Shown here: positions 23,539 through 32,823 of the stretch, in pieces | Position numbering within the stretch: the first letter of the stretch is position 1 | Layout of the letters: every line of letters begins with the position of its first letter | Source: RUG563 sp045590215 | Lineage (GTDB): Bacteria > Bacillota > Clostridia > Christensenellales > Aristaeellaceae | Length of the DNA: 64,000 bases | NCBI GenBank assembly: GCA_045590215.1 | Contig: JAZNQO010000039.1 | Coordinates: 7,275-71,274 of the forward strand | Reading direction: 5' to 3' | Notes under the pieces: model-generated | The model's input: only the letters and a program-made list of their open reading frames with translations | Told to the model about the DNA's origin: nothing | Databases searched by the model: none | Position numbers and translations under genes: made by a program

Positions 23539-24198
23539 TTATTCTTCCATGGGTTGATGCAGCACAAAATGGCGTTTGTTACAGGAAAAGAGCCCCATTT
23601 TCTGCATCCGGGTGATGGTTCTGGCAAGAGCGGAGCGGTTGGCTCCAAGGTAAGCGGCCAGCTCCGTCCGGGAAAAGGGGATATCAAAAGCCATGCCGTG
23701 GTGCTTTTGATAAATGGAAAGAAAGGCTTTCATCTTTTCTTCCAGTGTGCTTTTAGAAAGAATCTGGATACGATCGTTCATTTGCAGGGCACGGGAAGCA
23801 AGGTTTGCAATGAAGCGATGAATGAGCAGCGTTTCCAGAGGCGTTTTGGGCTGCAATTTCCGCACGTTTTCAGGATGCAGCCATAAAATGCGGCAGGGGG
23901 AAGCGGCCAGGACATAGACCGCCTCTTCCTTTTGCAGATAGGCCAGTGATTCGCCGAACATGCCGCCCTTTTCCACATGGGCCATCATCATTTGGTTTCC
24001 GGAAAGGTCGTCTGTATAGACTTGCACGCTGCCCTGCAAAATAAGGCCGAACCTTGTGAAAGGGGAAAGGATGGGCTTTACCGTGTCCCCTTTCTGATAG
24101 GTGTTTTCCTGTGCATTGAAAAAGGACAGGGCGATGGATAACTCCTCGTTTGAAAGGGAGGAAAACAATGCCGTCTTTTTCAGCAGGGCCTGATCCAT
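23539..24198 (-). CDS. Crp/Fnr-family transcriptional regulator
   Basis: The 219-residue regulator starts at 24198, ten bases after GGAG; a closer ATG at 24207 is too near the ribosome site. The N-terminal cyclic-nucleotide-binding beta roll includes GLILQGSVQVYTDDLSG and GGMFGESLAYLQ. The C-terminal winged helix carries FSRTELAAYLGANRSALARTI. No cysteine cluster for an iron-sulfur centre and no obvious haem ligand are visible, so the signal is probably a small molecule. It lies 96 bases upstream of the SsuABC-like operon whose promoter has a matching palindrome. Confidence 0.9.
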   Translation of the reverse strand: MDQALLKKTALFSSLSNEELSIALSFFNAQENTYQKGDTVKPILSPFTRFGLILQGSVQVYTDDLSGNQMMMAHVEKGGMFGESLAYLQKEEAVYVLAASPCRILWLHPENVRKLQPKTPLETLLIHRFIANLASRALQMNDRIQILSKSTLEEKMKAFLSIYQKHHGMAFDIPFSRTELAAYLGANRSALARTITRMQKMGLFSCNKRHFVLHQPMEE

Positions 24199-24297
24199 TT
24201 TTATCATGCTCCTTTCCGCAAAACCGCTTTCCTTTTCTATTATAGCATGAAGCAGCATCATCTGTCACCTTTTCGTTACTTTCAGGAAAGAAAAGAA

Positions 24298-24326
24298 TTG
24301 TCAGTTTGAGAAAAATAGTATATAAT
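24298..24326 (+). promoter_or_regulatory. Promoter of cellobiose phosphorylase
   Basis: TTGTCA (24298-24303), 17 bases, TATAAT (24321-24326): close to sigma-A consensus, implying strong expression. Confidence 0.8.
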
Positions 24327-24381
24327 AGCAAAGACGGCAATATTTGCTATAAAAGCATACCATAAATGAGGAGGAACCAAC

Positions 24382-26808
24382 ATGAGCTACGGTTATTTCG
24401 ATGATGCTCGCCGTGAGTTTATCATCACCCGGCCGGACACCCCCAGCCCTTGGATCAACTATCTGGGCAGCGAAGATTTCTTCACCCTGATGAGCAACAC
24501 CTCCGGCGGCTACACCTTCTATAAGGACGCCCGCCTGCTGCGCCTCACCCGTTATCGCTACAATAACATCCCCAGCGATCTGGGCGGTCAGTATTTCTTC
24601 ATCAAAGAAGGCGAAAACATCTGGGCTCCCGGCTGGATGCCCATGCAGACCAAGCTGGACAGCTATGAATGTGCTCATGGCCTTGGCTATACTCGGTTGA
24701 CTTCTTCCCTGAACGGCTTGAAGGCCCAGCAAACGGCTTTTGTTCCCCGTGGCGAAAATGCGCTGGTGACCCAGCTGAAGCTGAAGAACGAAAGCAATGA
24801 AGAAAAGCAGGTTTCCGTGCATTCCTTCATCGAATTCTGCCTGTGGAATGCGCAGGACGACTCCACCAACTTCCAGCGTAACTATTCCACCGGCGAAGTG
24901 GAAGTGGAAGGCAGTGCCATCTATCATAAGACCGAATATCGTGAACGCCGCAATCATTTTGCCGTTTATGCCGTGAATAAGCCCTTGGACGGCTTCGATA
25001 CCGACCGGGCTACTTTCCTTGGCCCCTGGGGCGATCTGCAGATGCCCAAGCTCGTCAAGGAAGATATTGCTATGAACGAAATGGCCAGCGGCTGGTCTCC
25101 CATCGGCAGCCATTTCCTGAAGTATACCTTGAAGGCCGGCGAAGAAGTGAGCATGATCTTCGTGCTGGGCTATTGCGAAAACAAGCGGGAAGAAAAGTTC
25201 ATCGCCCATAACGTGATCAACAAGGCTCCTGCCTATGCCCTGCTCAAGAAATATGAGAAGGACGAGCAGTTTGAAGCAGCTCTGGCCGAGCTCAAAGCCT
25301 ATTGGAACGGCCTGCTCTCCACCTATCAGGTGAAATCTTCCGACGAGAAGATGGACCGCATGGTGAACATCTGGAACCAGTATCAGTGCATGGTCACCTT
25401 CTGCATGAGCCGCTCTGCTTCCTATTTTGAAAGCGGTATCGGCCGCGGCATGGGCTTCCGTGACTCCTCTCAGGACCTGATGGGCTTTGTGCACCTGATT
25501 CCCGATCGTGCCCGTCAGCGCATTCTGGACATCGCTGCCACCCAGAAGCCCGACGGCAGTGCTTACCACCAGTATCAGCCCCTCACCAAGCGTGGCAATT
25601 CCGATATCGGCTCCGGCTTCAATGATGACCCCCTCTGGCTCATCTTCGGCACCGCTGCCTACATCAAGGAATCCGGCGATGTGAGCATCCTGAACGAAAT
25701 GTGCGCCTTTGATAATGACGATTCTCTGGCTGCTCCTTTGTATGAGCATCTCCGCCGCTCTTTCCACTTTACCATGGAACATCTGGGCCCCCATAAGCTG
25801 CCTCTCATCGGCCGTGCGGACTGGAACGACTGCCTGAACCTGAACTGCTTCTCTCTGGAACCCGGTGAAAGCTTCCAGACCGTGCAGAACTATGACAGTG
25901 GTGTGGCCGAATCCGTTTTCATTGCCGGTATGTTCGTGGCCGTCAGCGATGACTATGCCAAGCTCTCCGAGCTGGCCGGGCATCCCGAAGAAGCGGAAAT
26001 CGCCGCCAAAGCCAAGGCCGAAATGGAACAGGCTGTCTTGAAAGACGGCTGGGACGGCGAATGGTTCCTGCGTGCTTATGACGCCTTCTCCAAGAAGGTG
26101 GGCAGCAACGAATGTGAAGAAGGCAAGATCTTCATCGAGCCGCAAGGCTTCTGCGTGATGGCAGGTATCGGTATCAAGGAAGGCTATGCCCAGAAGGCCA
26201 TGGACAGCGTGCATAAGCATCTGCTTTCCAAGCACGGCATCGCCATCCTCACGCCTCCTTACACCGTCTATCATGAAGAACTGGGCGAAATCAGCTCCTA
26301 TCCTCCCGGATACAAGGAAAACGGCGGCATCTTCTGCCATAACAATCCCTGGTGCGTCATTGCCAACACCGTGCTGGGTCATGGCAACGAAGCCTTTGAT
26401 ATCTACTGCCGCACTGCTCCTGCCTATATCGAGGATCAGGAACTGCACCTCACCGAGCCCTATGTGTACAGCCAGATGGTGGCCGGTCCCTATGCGCCCC
26501 GTTCCGGTCAGGCCAAGAACTCCTGGCTCACCGGCACTGCCGCATGGACCTTCCACGCCATCTCCCAGGCCATTCTGGGCATCAAGCCCGATTATGACGG
26601 CCTGAAGATTGATCCCTGCCTGCCCGGCCACATCGAAAACGTGAAGATCACCCGTGTTTTCCGCGGCTGCACCTATGATGTGGAAATCGAAAACAAGGCT
26701 GGCGGCGAAGTGAAGAAGGTAACCTTGGAAGTGAACGGCCAGCCCTTCGAGGGTCAGGTTGTTCCGGCTTGCGGTGACAAGGTTTGCGTGAAGGCGATTG
26801 TGGAATAA
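24382..26808 (+). CDS. Cellobiose phosphorylase (GH94)
   Basis: The protein has 808 residues, full length for cellobiose phosphorylase, and no signal peptide, so it acts in the cytoplasm. It splits cellobiose with phosphate to glucose 1-phosphate and glucose, saving ATP. Recognisable segments are ESGIGRGMGFRDSSQDLMGF (substrate site), ATQKPDGSAYHQYQPLTKRGN with the catalytic aspartate region, and GRADWNDCLNLNC. The gene has biased, GC-ending codons typical of strong expression. GGAGG lies eight bases before the ATG. It links secreted beta-glucanase activity to glycolysis; gap follows on the same strand from its own promoter. Cellodextrin phosphorylase is a less likely alternative. Confidence 0.9.
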   Translation: MSYGYFDDARREFIITRPDTPSPWINYLGSEDFFTLMSNTSGGYTFYKDARLLRLTRYRYNNIPSDLGGQYFFIKEGENIWAPGWMPMQTKLDSYECAHGLGYTRLTSSLNGLKAQQTAFVPRGENALVTQLKLKNESNEEKQVSVHSFIEFCLWNAQDDSTNFQRNYSTGEVEVEGSAIYHKTEYRERRNHFAVYAVNKPLDGFDTDRATFLGPWGDLQMPKLVKEDIAMNEMASGWSPIGSHFLKYTLKAGEEVSMIFVLGYCENKREEKFIAHNVINKAPAYALLKKYEKDEQFEAALAELKAYWNGLLSTYQVKSSDEKMDRMVNIWNQYQCMVTFCMSRSASYFESGIGRGMGFRDSSQDLMGFVHLIPDRARQRILDIAATQKPDGSAYHQYQPLTKRGNSDIGSGFNDDPLWLIFGTAAYIKESGDVSILNEMCAFDNDDSLAAPLYEHLRRSFHFTMEHLGPHKLPLIGRADWNDCLNLNCFSLEPGESFQTVQNYDSGVAESVFIAGMFVAVSDDYAKLSELAGHPEEAEIAAKAKAEMEQAVLKDGWDGEWFLRAYDAFSKKVGSNECEEGKIFIEPQGFCVMAGIGIKEGYAQKAMDSVHKHLLSKHGIAILTPPYTVYHEELGEISSYPPGYKENGGIFCHNNPWCVIANTVLGHGNEAFDIYCRTAPAYIEDQELHLTEPYVYSQMVAGPYAPRSGQAKNSWLTGTAAWTFHAISQAILGIKPDYDGLKIDPCLPGHIENVKITRVFRGCTYDVEIENKAGGEVKKVTLEVNGQPFEGQVVPACGDKVCVKAIVE

Positions 26809-26939
26809 GCTGCTGAAACGAAATCGAAATTCATAGAACAAAACGGTGCTGCCTCCTGCATGCACAGGGGGCGGCACTTTTTCTATCTTCGGGTGGGCGA
26901 AAAAACGCACAGCGGGCAGAATTTGTCCCATTCGGGGGC

Positions 26940-26968
26940 TTGTCAAATGGTGGGAAACAGGATATAAT
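26940..26968 (+). promoter_or_regulatory. Promoter of gap
   Basis: TTGTCA (26940-26945), 17 bases, TATAAT (26963-26968). Confidence 0.8.
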
Positions 26969-27031
26969 ACATTGAGGCAGGCTGGCAATGCAGCCGCCAA
27001 CACATTGATTTACTTTAAGGAGGAGATTCCT

Positions 27032-28060
27032 ATGGTGAAGGTTGCTATCAATGGTTTCGGTCGCATTGGCCGTCTTGCTTTCCGTCAGATGTTCGGTGCT
27101 GAAGGCTACGAAGTCGTGGCTATCAACGACCTGACCAGCCCCAAGATGCTGGCTCATCTGCTGAAGTATGATACCGCTCAGGGTGCTTACTGCGGTGCCA
27201 TCGGCGAAAACGTGCACACTGTGGAAGCTACCGACGATTCCATCATCGTTGACGGCAAGGAAATCAAGATCTATGCCGAAAAAGATGCTGCCAACTGCCC
27301 CTGGGGCAAGCTGGACGTGGACGTAGTTCTGGAATGCACCGGTTTCTACTGCTCCAAGGATAAGTCCATGGCTCACATCAACGCCGGTGCCAAGAAGGTT
27401 GTTATTTCCGCTCCCGCCGGTAACGATCTGAAGACCATCGTGTTCTCCGTGAACGAAGATACTCTGACCGCTGACGATCAGATCATCTCCGCTGCTTCCT
27501 GCACCACCAACTGCCTGGCTCCCATGGCCAAGGCTCTGAATGATGCTTATCCCATCCAGAGCGGCATCATGACCACCGTGCATGCTTACACCGGCGACCA
27601 GATGATCCTGGATGGCCCCCATCGCAAGGGTGACCTGCGCCGTGCCCGTGCCGGTGCCCAGAACATCGTGCCCAACTCCACCGGTGCCGCCAAGGCCATC
27701 GGTCTGGTTATCCCTGAACTGAACGGCAAGCTGATCGGCTCTGCCCAGCGCGTTCCCGTTTGCACCGGTTCCACCACGCTGCTGGTTGCCGTTGTGAAGG
27801 GCGAAAACGTGACCAAGGAATCCGTCAACGCCGCTATGAAGGCCCAGGCTTCCGCTTCCTTCGGCTACAACACCGAAGAAATCGTGTCCTCTGACGTGAT
27901 CGGCATGAAGTTCGGCTCCCTGTTCGATGCCACCCAGACCATGGTTGCCAAGATCGCCGATGATACCTATCAGGTGCAGGTCGTGTCCTGGTACGACAAC
28001 GAAAATTCCTACACCAGCCAGATGGTCCGCACCATCAAGTACTTCGCTGAACTGGCCTAA
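27032..28060 (+). CDS. gap: Glyceraldehyde-3-phosphate dehydrogenase, type I
   Basis: This 342-residue glycolytic enzyme oxidises glyceraldehyde 3-phosphate with NAD and phosphate. The ATG at 27032 follows AAGGAGGAG. The N-terminal VKVAINGFGRIGRLAFR binds NAD; SAASCTTNCLAPMAK holds the catalytic cysteine; the end SWYDNENSYTSQMVRT is standard. Codon use is extremely biased, as expected for a very abundant protein. Confidence 0.97.
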   Translation: MVKVAINGFGRIGRLAFRQMFGAEGYEVVAINDLTSPKMLAHLLKYDTAQGAYCGAIGENVHTVEATDDSIIVDGKEIKIYAEKDAANCPWGKLDVDVVLECTGFYCSKDKSMAHINAGAKKVVISAPAGNDLKTIVFSVNEDTLTADDQIISAASCTTNCLAPMAKALNDAYPIQSGIMTTVHAYTGDQMILDGPHRKGDLRRARAGAQNIVPNSTGAAKAIGLVIPELNGKLIGSAQRVPVCTGSTTLLVAVVKGENVTKESVNAAMKAQASASFGYNTEEIVSSDVIGMKFGSLFDATQTMVAKIADDTYQVQVVSWYDNENSYTSQMVRTIKYFAELA

Positions 28061-28076
28061 TCGAAACCGTATTTAC

Positions 28077-28112
28077 AGCCATCCATTGGAAACAATGGAT
28101 GGCTTTTTTATA
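28077..28112 (+). terminator. Rho-independent terminator after gap
   Basis: AGCCATCCATTG-GAAA-CAATGGATGGCT followed by six T. Confidence 0.93.
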
Positions 28113-28170
28113 CAAAAACTCCCCCTTTTCATCCTTTGCAGGGAAAAGGGGGAGATGTTTTTGACAGGAT

Positions 28171-29052
28171 TTATCGGCTGCGCTCCAACATCCAGACGTG
28201 ACCGTCTGTTGTCAGTTTCATCATGCCCAGATGAGTGTGGTGATAGGGGATTTTCAGATCTTTCAGCTGGGGGATAAAGCCAGCGGTGGCAGGATAACTG
28301 GTGATGATCACCATTTCTGGATCCACTGCATTCAAGAAGACCGGTTGTACCGGGTTATAGCCGTGATGAGGTGCCTTCATGATGTCTGCTTTCAAGGCAT
28401 CCGGCACATTGGCAGCAAACAGCCGCTGGGCATCCATCTGAATATCGGCGGTAAAGAGGATGCTGCGCTCGCCGAAAGTTACTTTCAGCATTGCGGAAGC
28501 ATTATTTCCAGTGAGGTTTTCTTCGGGCCGTTGCATGATGGTGATATCCACATCACCAAAAGGAATTTTCTCGCCGTCCGTAGCATAGCGGAATGGAAGC
28601 TCCAGTTCGTGCAGGGCAGTGTATATTTTGGCGGCGGGGATATCGTTATAACGGTAGTCTTCGGGGAATGTATGGATGAATTCGCTTGGACGGATTTTGG
28701 CAAATATATGCTGCATGCCGTACATATGATCCGAATGGGGATGGGAAAGGAAGCCATAGGTCAATTCTTCCACGCCCAGCTTGGTCAGCAGGGCATCCAC
28801 CTGTTGCCATTGATTTCCTGCGCAGTCCAGCAGCATTGTGTAATCGCCGTAGCGGATGAAATTGGCATCCACATCGTAAATTTCTGGGAAATAAATTTCC
28901 AACAGCTTGGCATCTTCCGGGAAAGCAAAGTCGTCCTCGGGATTTTTGATTTTGTTGTGAATGATTACTTCTTCTGCATTTGTAATGGGCAAAAAAGACA
29001 GAAATAACATAAGAACCATCAGAAAGACGGTGATTTTTGTACGGCGATTCAT
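28171..29052 (-). CDS. Secreted MBL-fold metallohydrolase (ComEC C-terminal-like)
   Basis: The protein has 293 residues. The ATG at 29052 is eight bases after AGAGGA; it gives a signal peptide (MNRRTKITVFLMVLMLFLS). The metallo-beta-lactamase fold is shown by YTMLLDCAGN, the metal motif FLSHPHSDHMYGMQ (HxHxDH as HPHSDH), ILFTADIQMD and KAPHHGYN. Stand-alone ComEC-type domains of this kind are thought to be exported hydrolases or nucleases, but substrates are mostly unknown. It is divergent from the pectate-lyase-like gene. Confidence 0.85.
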   Translation of the reverse strand: MNRRTKITVFLMVLMLFLSFLPITNAEEVIIHNKIKNPEDDFAFPEDAKLLEIYFPEIYDVDANFIRYGDYTMLLDCAGNQWQQVDALLTKLGVEELTYGFLSHPHSDHMYGMQHIFAKIRPSEFIHTFPEDYRYNDIPAAKIYTALHELELPFRYATDGEKIPFGDVDITIMQRPEENLTGNNASAMLKVTFGERSILFTADIQMDAQRLFAANVPDALKADIMKAPHHGYNPVQPVFLNAVDPEMVIITSYPATAGFIPQLKDLKIPYHHTHLGMMKLTTDGHVWMLERSR

Positions 29053-29148
29053 GGACATCTTCCTCTCGTGAAACATTTGTTGCTTCATTATACAGGGCGC
29101 ATTTGTTGATTGTCAATAGCCGGGGCAGGGTTTTCCGGCAGGAAAGTG

Positions 29149-29177
29149 TTGTGTTCTCGGGCGGTTCGTGGTATCAT
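29149..29177 (+). promoter_or_regulatory. Promoter of the PL9-like gene
   Basis: TTGTGT (29149-29154), 17 bases, TATCAT (29172-29177), about 80 bases before the coding start. Confidence 0.6.
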
Positions 29178-29255
29178 TTCAGTGACAAAGAAAAGACAAA
29201 AATATACGATTTCGCAGCGTGGACACGAAAAATCAATGAAGGACAGGTGTTTTTT

Positions 29256-32200
29256 ATGAAGCGAAAGATGGGGCGGTTTGTGATTTTGGGAAGCCTGATG
29301 CTTGCTTTGTTGCTGTTGTTTGCAGGGGCAGGTGCAGAAGAAAAGGCGTATGTATTGGATGCCACGGCGGATTTGACAGCCATGGAGCAAGGGGAAAGAA
29401 ACAACGGCGATACGGAAATGGTGAAGGATTATTTCACTATCATGTACAGCCAGAAAAACAAGATAGACGGCAGCAACAAGAAATTTGACGATGGCTATAC
29501 GGCCACCCAGCGGCTGAACTTCGGCGGCAAAACCCAGCCGGGCAGCGGCATGATCAATTCCGTGCGGTTTACCACGGAAGGCAGTGCTCAGGTGAAGTTC
29601 TGGTGGGTTTCCGGCGGTGACGGGCGGCAGTTTGCCCTGTATGATGCCGAGGGGGACATGTTGCAGCAGACGAGGGTGGATTCCATCAAGAATTCGCTGT
29701 ATATTTCCCAGTTTGATGTGCCAGATGCAGGCACTTATTACCTTGGCGTGCCGCAGGGCAGCAATTATCTGTTCAAATTGCAGGTGACGGAAATCCCTGC
29801 CGAGCAGGAGAAAGCCCCCCGGGCGGATTGGGCGCAGGTAAACGGCCCGGAAATTCTTGCGGTGCAGGATCTGGGTGATGGAACGTTGCAGGTGCAGGTG
29901 ACAGGCACGGTGGGCTATGACGGCGCAGACGGCGTGACGGTGTTTGTGCTGGATGCGAAAGGCAAGGAAGTGGCCAGCCGTTCTTCCTTAGCGGAAAAAG
30001 ATGCGCACACGATAGCGTTTGTGCTGCCGTCTTCCGGGGAATACACCTGCCGGGCGGTACTTTACCGGGAAAATGAAGCGGACAAGCAGGCGGAATACAC
30101 AGGCGCAATGACTTTCCGGCTGCCCCTTGGGGTGCCGGTCATCAGTGGTGTGGCCAGCCTTGGCGGTGGCAGCGTGGAGGTCACATGGACGCAGGTGCCG
30201 GAAGCGGATTACTATGAAGTGTATGCGGATGGCGTGCCGGCAAAGACGGTCAGGAAGACAGCGGCGGCCGTATCGGGGCTGACGATGGAGGAGACACATG
30301 CTTTCACGGTGCGTGCTTTGCGGGGCGAGGAAAAGGGCGAAATGAGCCAGCCTTTCTCCGCCGTGGCAACGAAGGACGCCCAGCAGGCGTGGTTTTTCAC
30401 TGTCTTTGGCCCGTCCACGAATGAAAAAGATAACGGCTATATCGGCAGCCTGAACGAAGACGGCTTCGTGACCGTGTATTCGGAAAACGGCAAGGGCAAA
30501 ATTCAGCCCAATGCCGATGATGGCGTGGCGTTCTACTACACCAAAATCCCCACCAGCCAGAACTTCACCCTGCGGGCGAAAGTGCATGTGGACAACTGGG
30601 ATTATTCCAACGGGCAGGAAGGCTTCGGCCTGATGGCGATGGACAGCGTGCCGCCCATGGGCACGGAAAGCTTCTTCACCAATCAGCTGATGGCTGTAGC
30701 TACCAAGATTGAGTACTATTGGCAGGGCGGCAAGGTGAGCGAATCCGGCACCAAATACACCATGCGGTTGGGGCTGGGCGTGTTGGAAAAGTTGGGTCAT
30801 GCACCGGGCAGCACCACGCCTGTCTTCGGGCGCATTTACACCTTGGAAAACGCAGCAGCCCGGATGCCGCAGGAAGGGGTCACGAATTACAACATCATCG
30901 GTAATAATACCAACCGGGAAACCTTGGACAAAACTGCCTATACGCTGGAAGAAAAGACGGATTTTGTGCTGGAAATCCAAAAGAACAATACCGGCTATTT
31001 CGTGACCTATTATGACGAAAACGGCAAGATCATCGGCCAGCATAAAAACTACGACACGCAGGCATTGAGCGTGATGGACGCCGATTATATCTATGCCGGG
31101 TTCTTTGCTGCCCGGCGAGCCAGAGCCACCTTTTCGGATGTGGAATTTGTGACCATTGACCCCTTGGAGGATGCGGCTGCGGAGGAACGCCCCGTGGAAG
31201 AAGTGCAGCCCACCTTCACCATCGTTTCGGCGGCTACCAGCGGCAAGCAGGATTATGTGCTTTCCTGCGTTTCCAATGTGAAGGGCAGTGTCAATGTTTC
31301 GATTCAGGGGGAAAAGGTGCTGGAAGGGCAGCCTCTTTTGCCGGAAATCCGCAATGATTATCTCCTTACATTGCCCAGAGCCGGGGAAACGCTGATGGAA
31401 GTGAAGTTTACCCCGGATAAAGAGCAGGACTTGGGCGAGGACCGGGTGCTGAAATCCGTCCGTTCCACCACGGTAGAGCATGCGGTGGTTTACACCAACG
31501 CCTATGCTGCTCTGGAAACCATCTATGTGTCTCCGAGCGGCACATCAAGCGGAAAGGGCACCAAGGAATCGCCCTTGAACGTGCAGACGGCGGTGAATTA
31601 CGCCCAGTCGGGGCAGACCATCCTGCTGGCCGGCGGCACCTATAACTTCGTGGAGCCGCTGCGGATTCCCCATGGCATTGACGGTACGGCGGACGCTCCC
31701 ATCCGCATGATGGTGGACCCGATGGCGGAGAGCCGCCCGGTGCTGGATTTCAAGGGCCTGACAGCCGGCGTGATCCACGGCGGCGATTATTGGCATTTTT
31801 TCGGTTTTGACGTGACCAATACCCGGAACGGGCAGAAGGGCTTTCAGGTTTCGGGGCATTATAACACGCTGGAAAGAATCGACGCCTATCATAACGGCAA
31901 TACGGGCATCCAGATCAGCCGCTATGCCGGAACGGATCCCGTGTCCGAATGGCCCAGCCATAATTTGATTCTCAATTGCACTTCCTATGGCAATGCGGAT
32001 GCCGGGTATGAGGATGCGGACGGTTTTGCGGCCAAGCTCACCTGCGGCGAAGGGAACGTTTTCCGGGGCTGCATCGCCCATCATAATGCCGACGACGGCT
32101 ATGACCTGTATGCCAAAATTGAAACGGGTCCCATCGGCAAGGTGCGTATCGAAAGCAGCGTGGCCTATGCCAACGGCTTCTTGGAGGACGGCTCCGAGGG

Positions 32201-32663
32201 CGGCAACGGCAACGGCTTCAAGATGGGCGGCTCCAATATTCCCGGCGGTCATCAACTGATAGACAGCTATGCTTTCTTCAACAAGAGTAAGGGAATTGAT
32301 TCCAATTCCTGCCCGGATATGGTGGCGGAAAACTGCGTCAGCTATAACAACCTGCGCTATAACGTGGCGTTTTACACCAATATCCAGCAGGACACGGCCT
32401 ATCGTGCCCAGGGGCTTGTTTCCTTCAAGGATGATACCATCCCGGGGGGCGATGCTTCGGAAGGGGATCATTTCAAGCCCAAGGGGGCGCAAAACCCTGC
32501 TGATTACCTGAACGACAGCTGCTATTATTGGACGGGAACGGAAGCCCGGAACGCAAGCGGCGAAACCGTGACGGAGGACTTCTTTGAATCCCTCACCTTT
32601 ACCGGGGCGGATCGCCTGCCGGACGGTAGTATTGACCTGCACGGCTTCCTGCAAAGAAAGTGA
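29256..32663 (+). CDS. Large secreted pectate lyase-like protein (PL9 beta-helix)
   Basis: This exported protein has 1135 residues. Its signal peptide is MKRKMGRFVILGSLML...GAGA. Residues ~30-180 are a beta-rich carbohydrate-binding-like region; ~280-375 a fibronectin type III domain (EVTWTQVPEADYYEVYADG); ~375-640 a LamG/concanavalin-like region (NFTLRAKVHVDNWDYS). The C-terminal ~350 residues form a right-handed beta-helix starting IYVSPSGTSSGKGTKESP and containing DADGFAAKLTCGEGNVFRGC then HHNADDGYDLYAK, the pattern of PL9 pectate and polygalacturonate lyases with calcium-binding aspartates. It should cut pectin outside the cell. The ribosome site is weak (GGACAGG). Confidence 0.75.
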   Translation: MKRKMGRFVILGSLMLALLLLFAGAGAEEKAYVLDATADLTAMEQGERNNGDTEMVKDYFTIMYSQKNKIDGSNKKFDDGYTATQRLNFGGKTQPGSGMINSVRFTTEGSAQVKFWWVSGGDGRQFALYDAEGDMLQQTRVDSIKNSLYISQFDVPDAGTYYLGVPQGSNYLFKLQVTEIPAEQEKAPRADWAQVNGPEILAVQDLGDGTLQVQVTGTVGYDGADGVTVFVLDAKGKEVASRSSLAEKDAHTIAFVLPSSGEYTCRAVLYRENEADKQAEYTGAMTFRLPLGVPVISGVASLGGGSVEVTWTQVPEADYYEVYADGVPAKTVRKTAAAVSGLTMEETHAFTVRALRGEEKGEMSQPFSAVATKDAQQAWFFTVFGPSTNEKDNGYIGSLNEDGFVTVYSENGKGKIQPNADDGVAFYYTKIPTSQNFTLRAKVHVDNWDYSNGQEGFGLMAMDSVPPMGTESFFTNQLMAVATKIEYYWQGGKVSESGTKYTMRLGLGVLEKLGHAPGSTTPVFGRIYTLENAAARMPQEGVTNYNIIGNNTNRETLDKTAYTLEEKTDFVLEIQKNNTGYFVTYYDENGKIIGQHKNYDTQALSVMDADYIYAGFFAARRARATFSDVEFVTIDPLEDAAAEERPVEEVQPTFTIVSAATSGKQDYVLSCVSNVKGSVNVSIQGEKVLEGQPLLPEIRNDYLLTLPRAGETLMEVKFTPDKEQDLGEDRVLKSVRSTTVEHAVVYTNAYAALETIYVSPSGTSSGKGTKESPLNVQTAVNYAQSGQTILLAGGTYNFVEPLRIPHGIDGTADAPIRMMVDPMAESRPVLDFKGLTAGVIHGGDYWHFFGFDVTNTRNGQKGFQVSGHYNTLERIDAYHNGNTGIQISRYAGTDPVSEWPSHNLILNCTSYGNADAGYEDADGFAAKLTCGEGNVFRGCIAHHNADDGYDLYAKIETGPIGKVRIESSVAYANGFLEDGSEGGNGNGFKMGGSNIPGGHQLIDSYAFFNKSKGIDSNSCPDMVAENCVSYNNLRYNVAFYTNIQQDTAYRAQGLVSFKDDTIPGGDASEGDHFKPKGAQNPADYLNDSCYYWTGTEARNASGETVTEDFFESLTFTGADRLPDGSIDLHGFLQRK

Positions 32664-32671
32664 ACCTTTAT

Positions 32672-32704
32672 AAAGCCTCTGTTCAAAAACCAGAGGCTTT
32701 TTTA
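32672..32704 (+). terminator. Rho-independent terminator after the PL9-like gene
   Basis: AAAGCCTCTG and CAGAGGCTTT pair around TTCAAAAAC, followed by more T. Confidence 0.9.
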
Positions 32705-32748
32705 TGTACAAAAAACTGTCAAAAAATGTTTTTCTCTTGATGTTTTCA

Positions 32749-32777
32749 TTGATAAATAGGCAAGGGGATGATATAAT
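32749..32777 (+). promoter_or_regulatory. Promoter of the membrane glycan operon
   Basis: TTGATA (32749-32754), 17 bases, TATAAT (32772-32777). It serves the three genes 32824-38471, which are closely spaced. Confidence 0.8.
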
Positions 32778-32823
32778 AAACTGTATATGTATGCAGACGC
32801 GAAGTTTACCTTGAAAGGGATGG

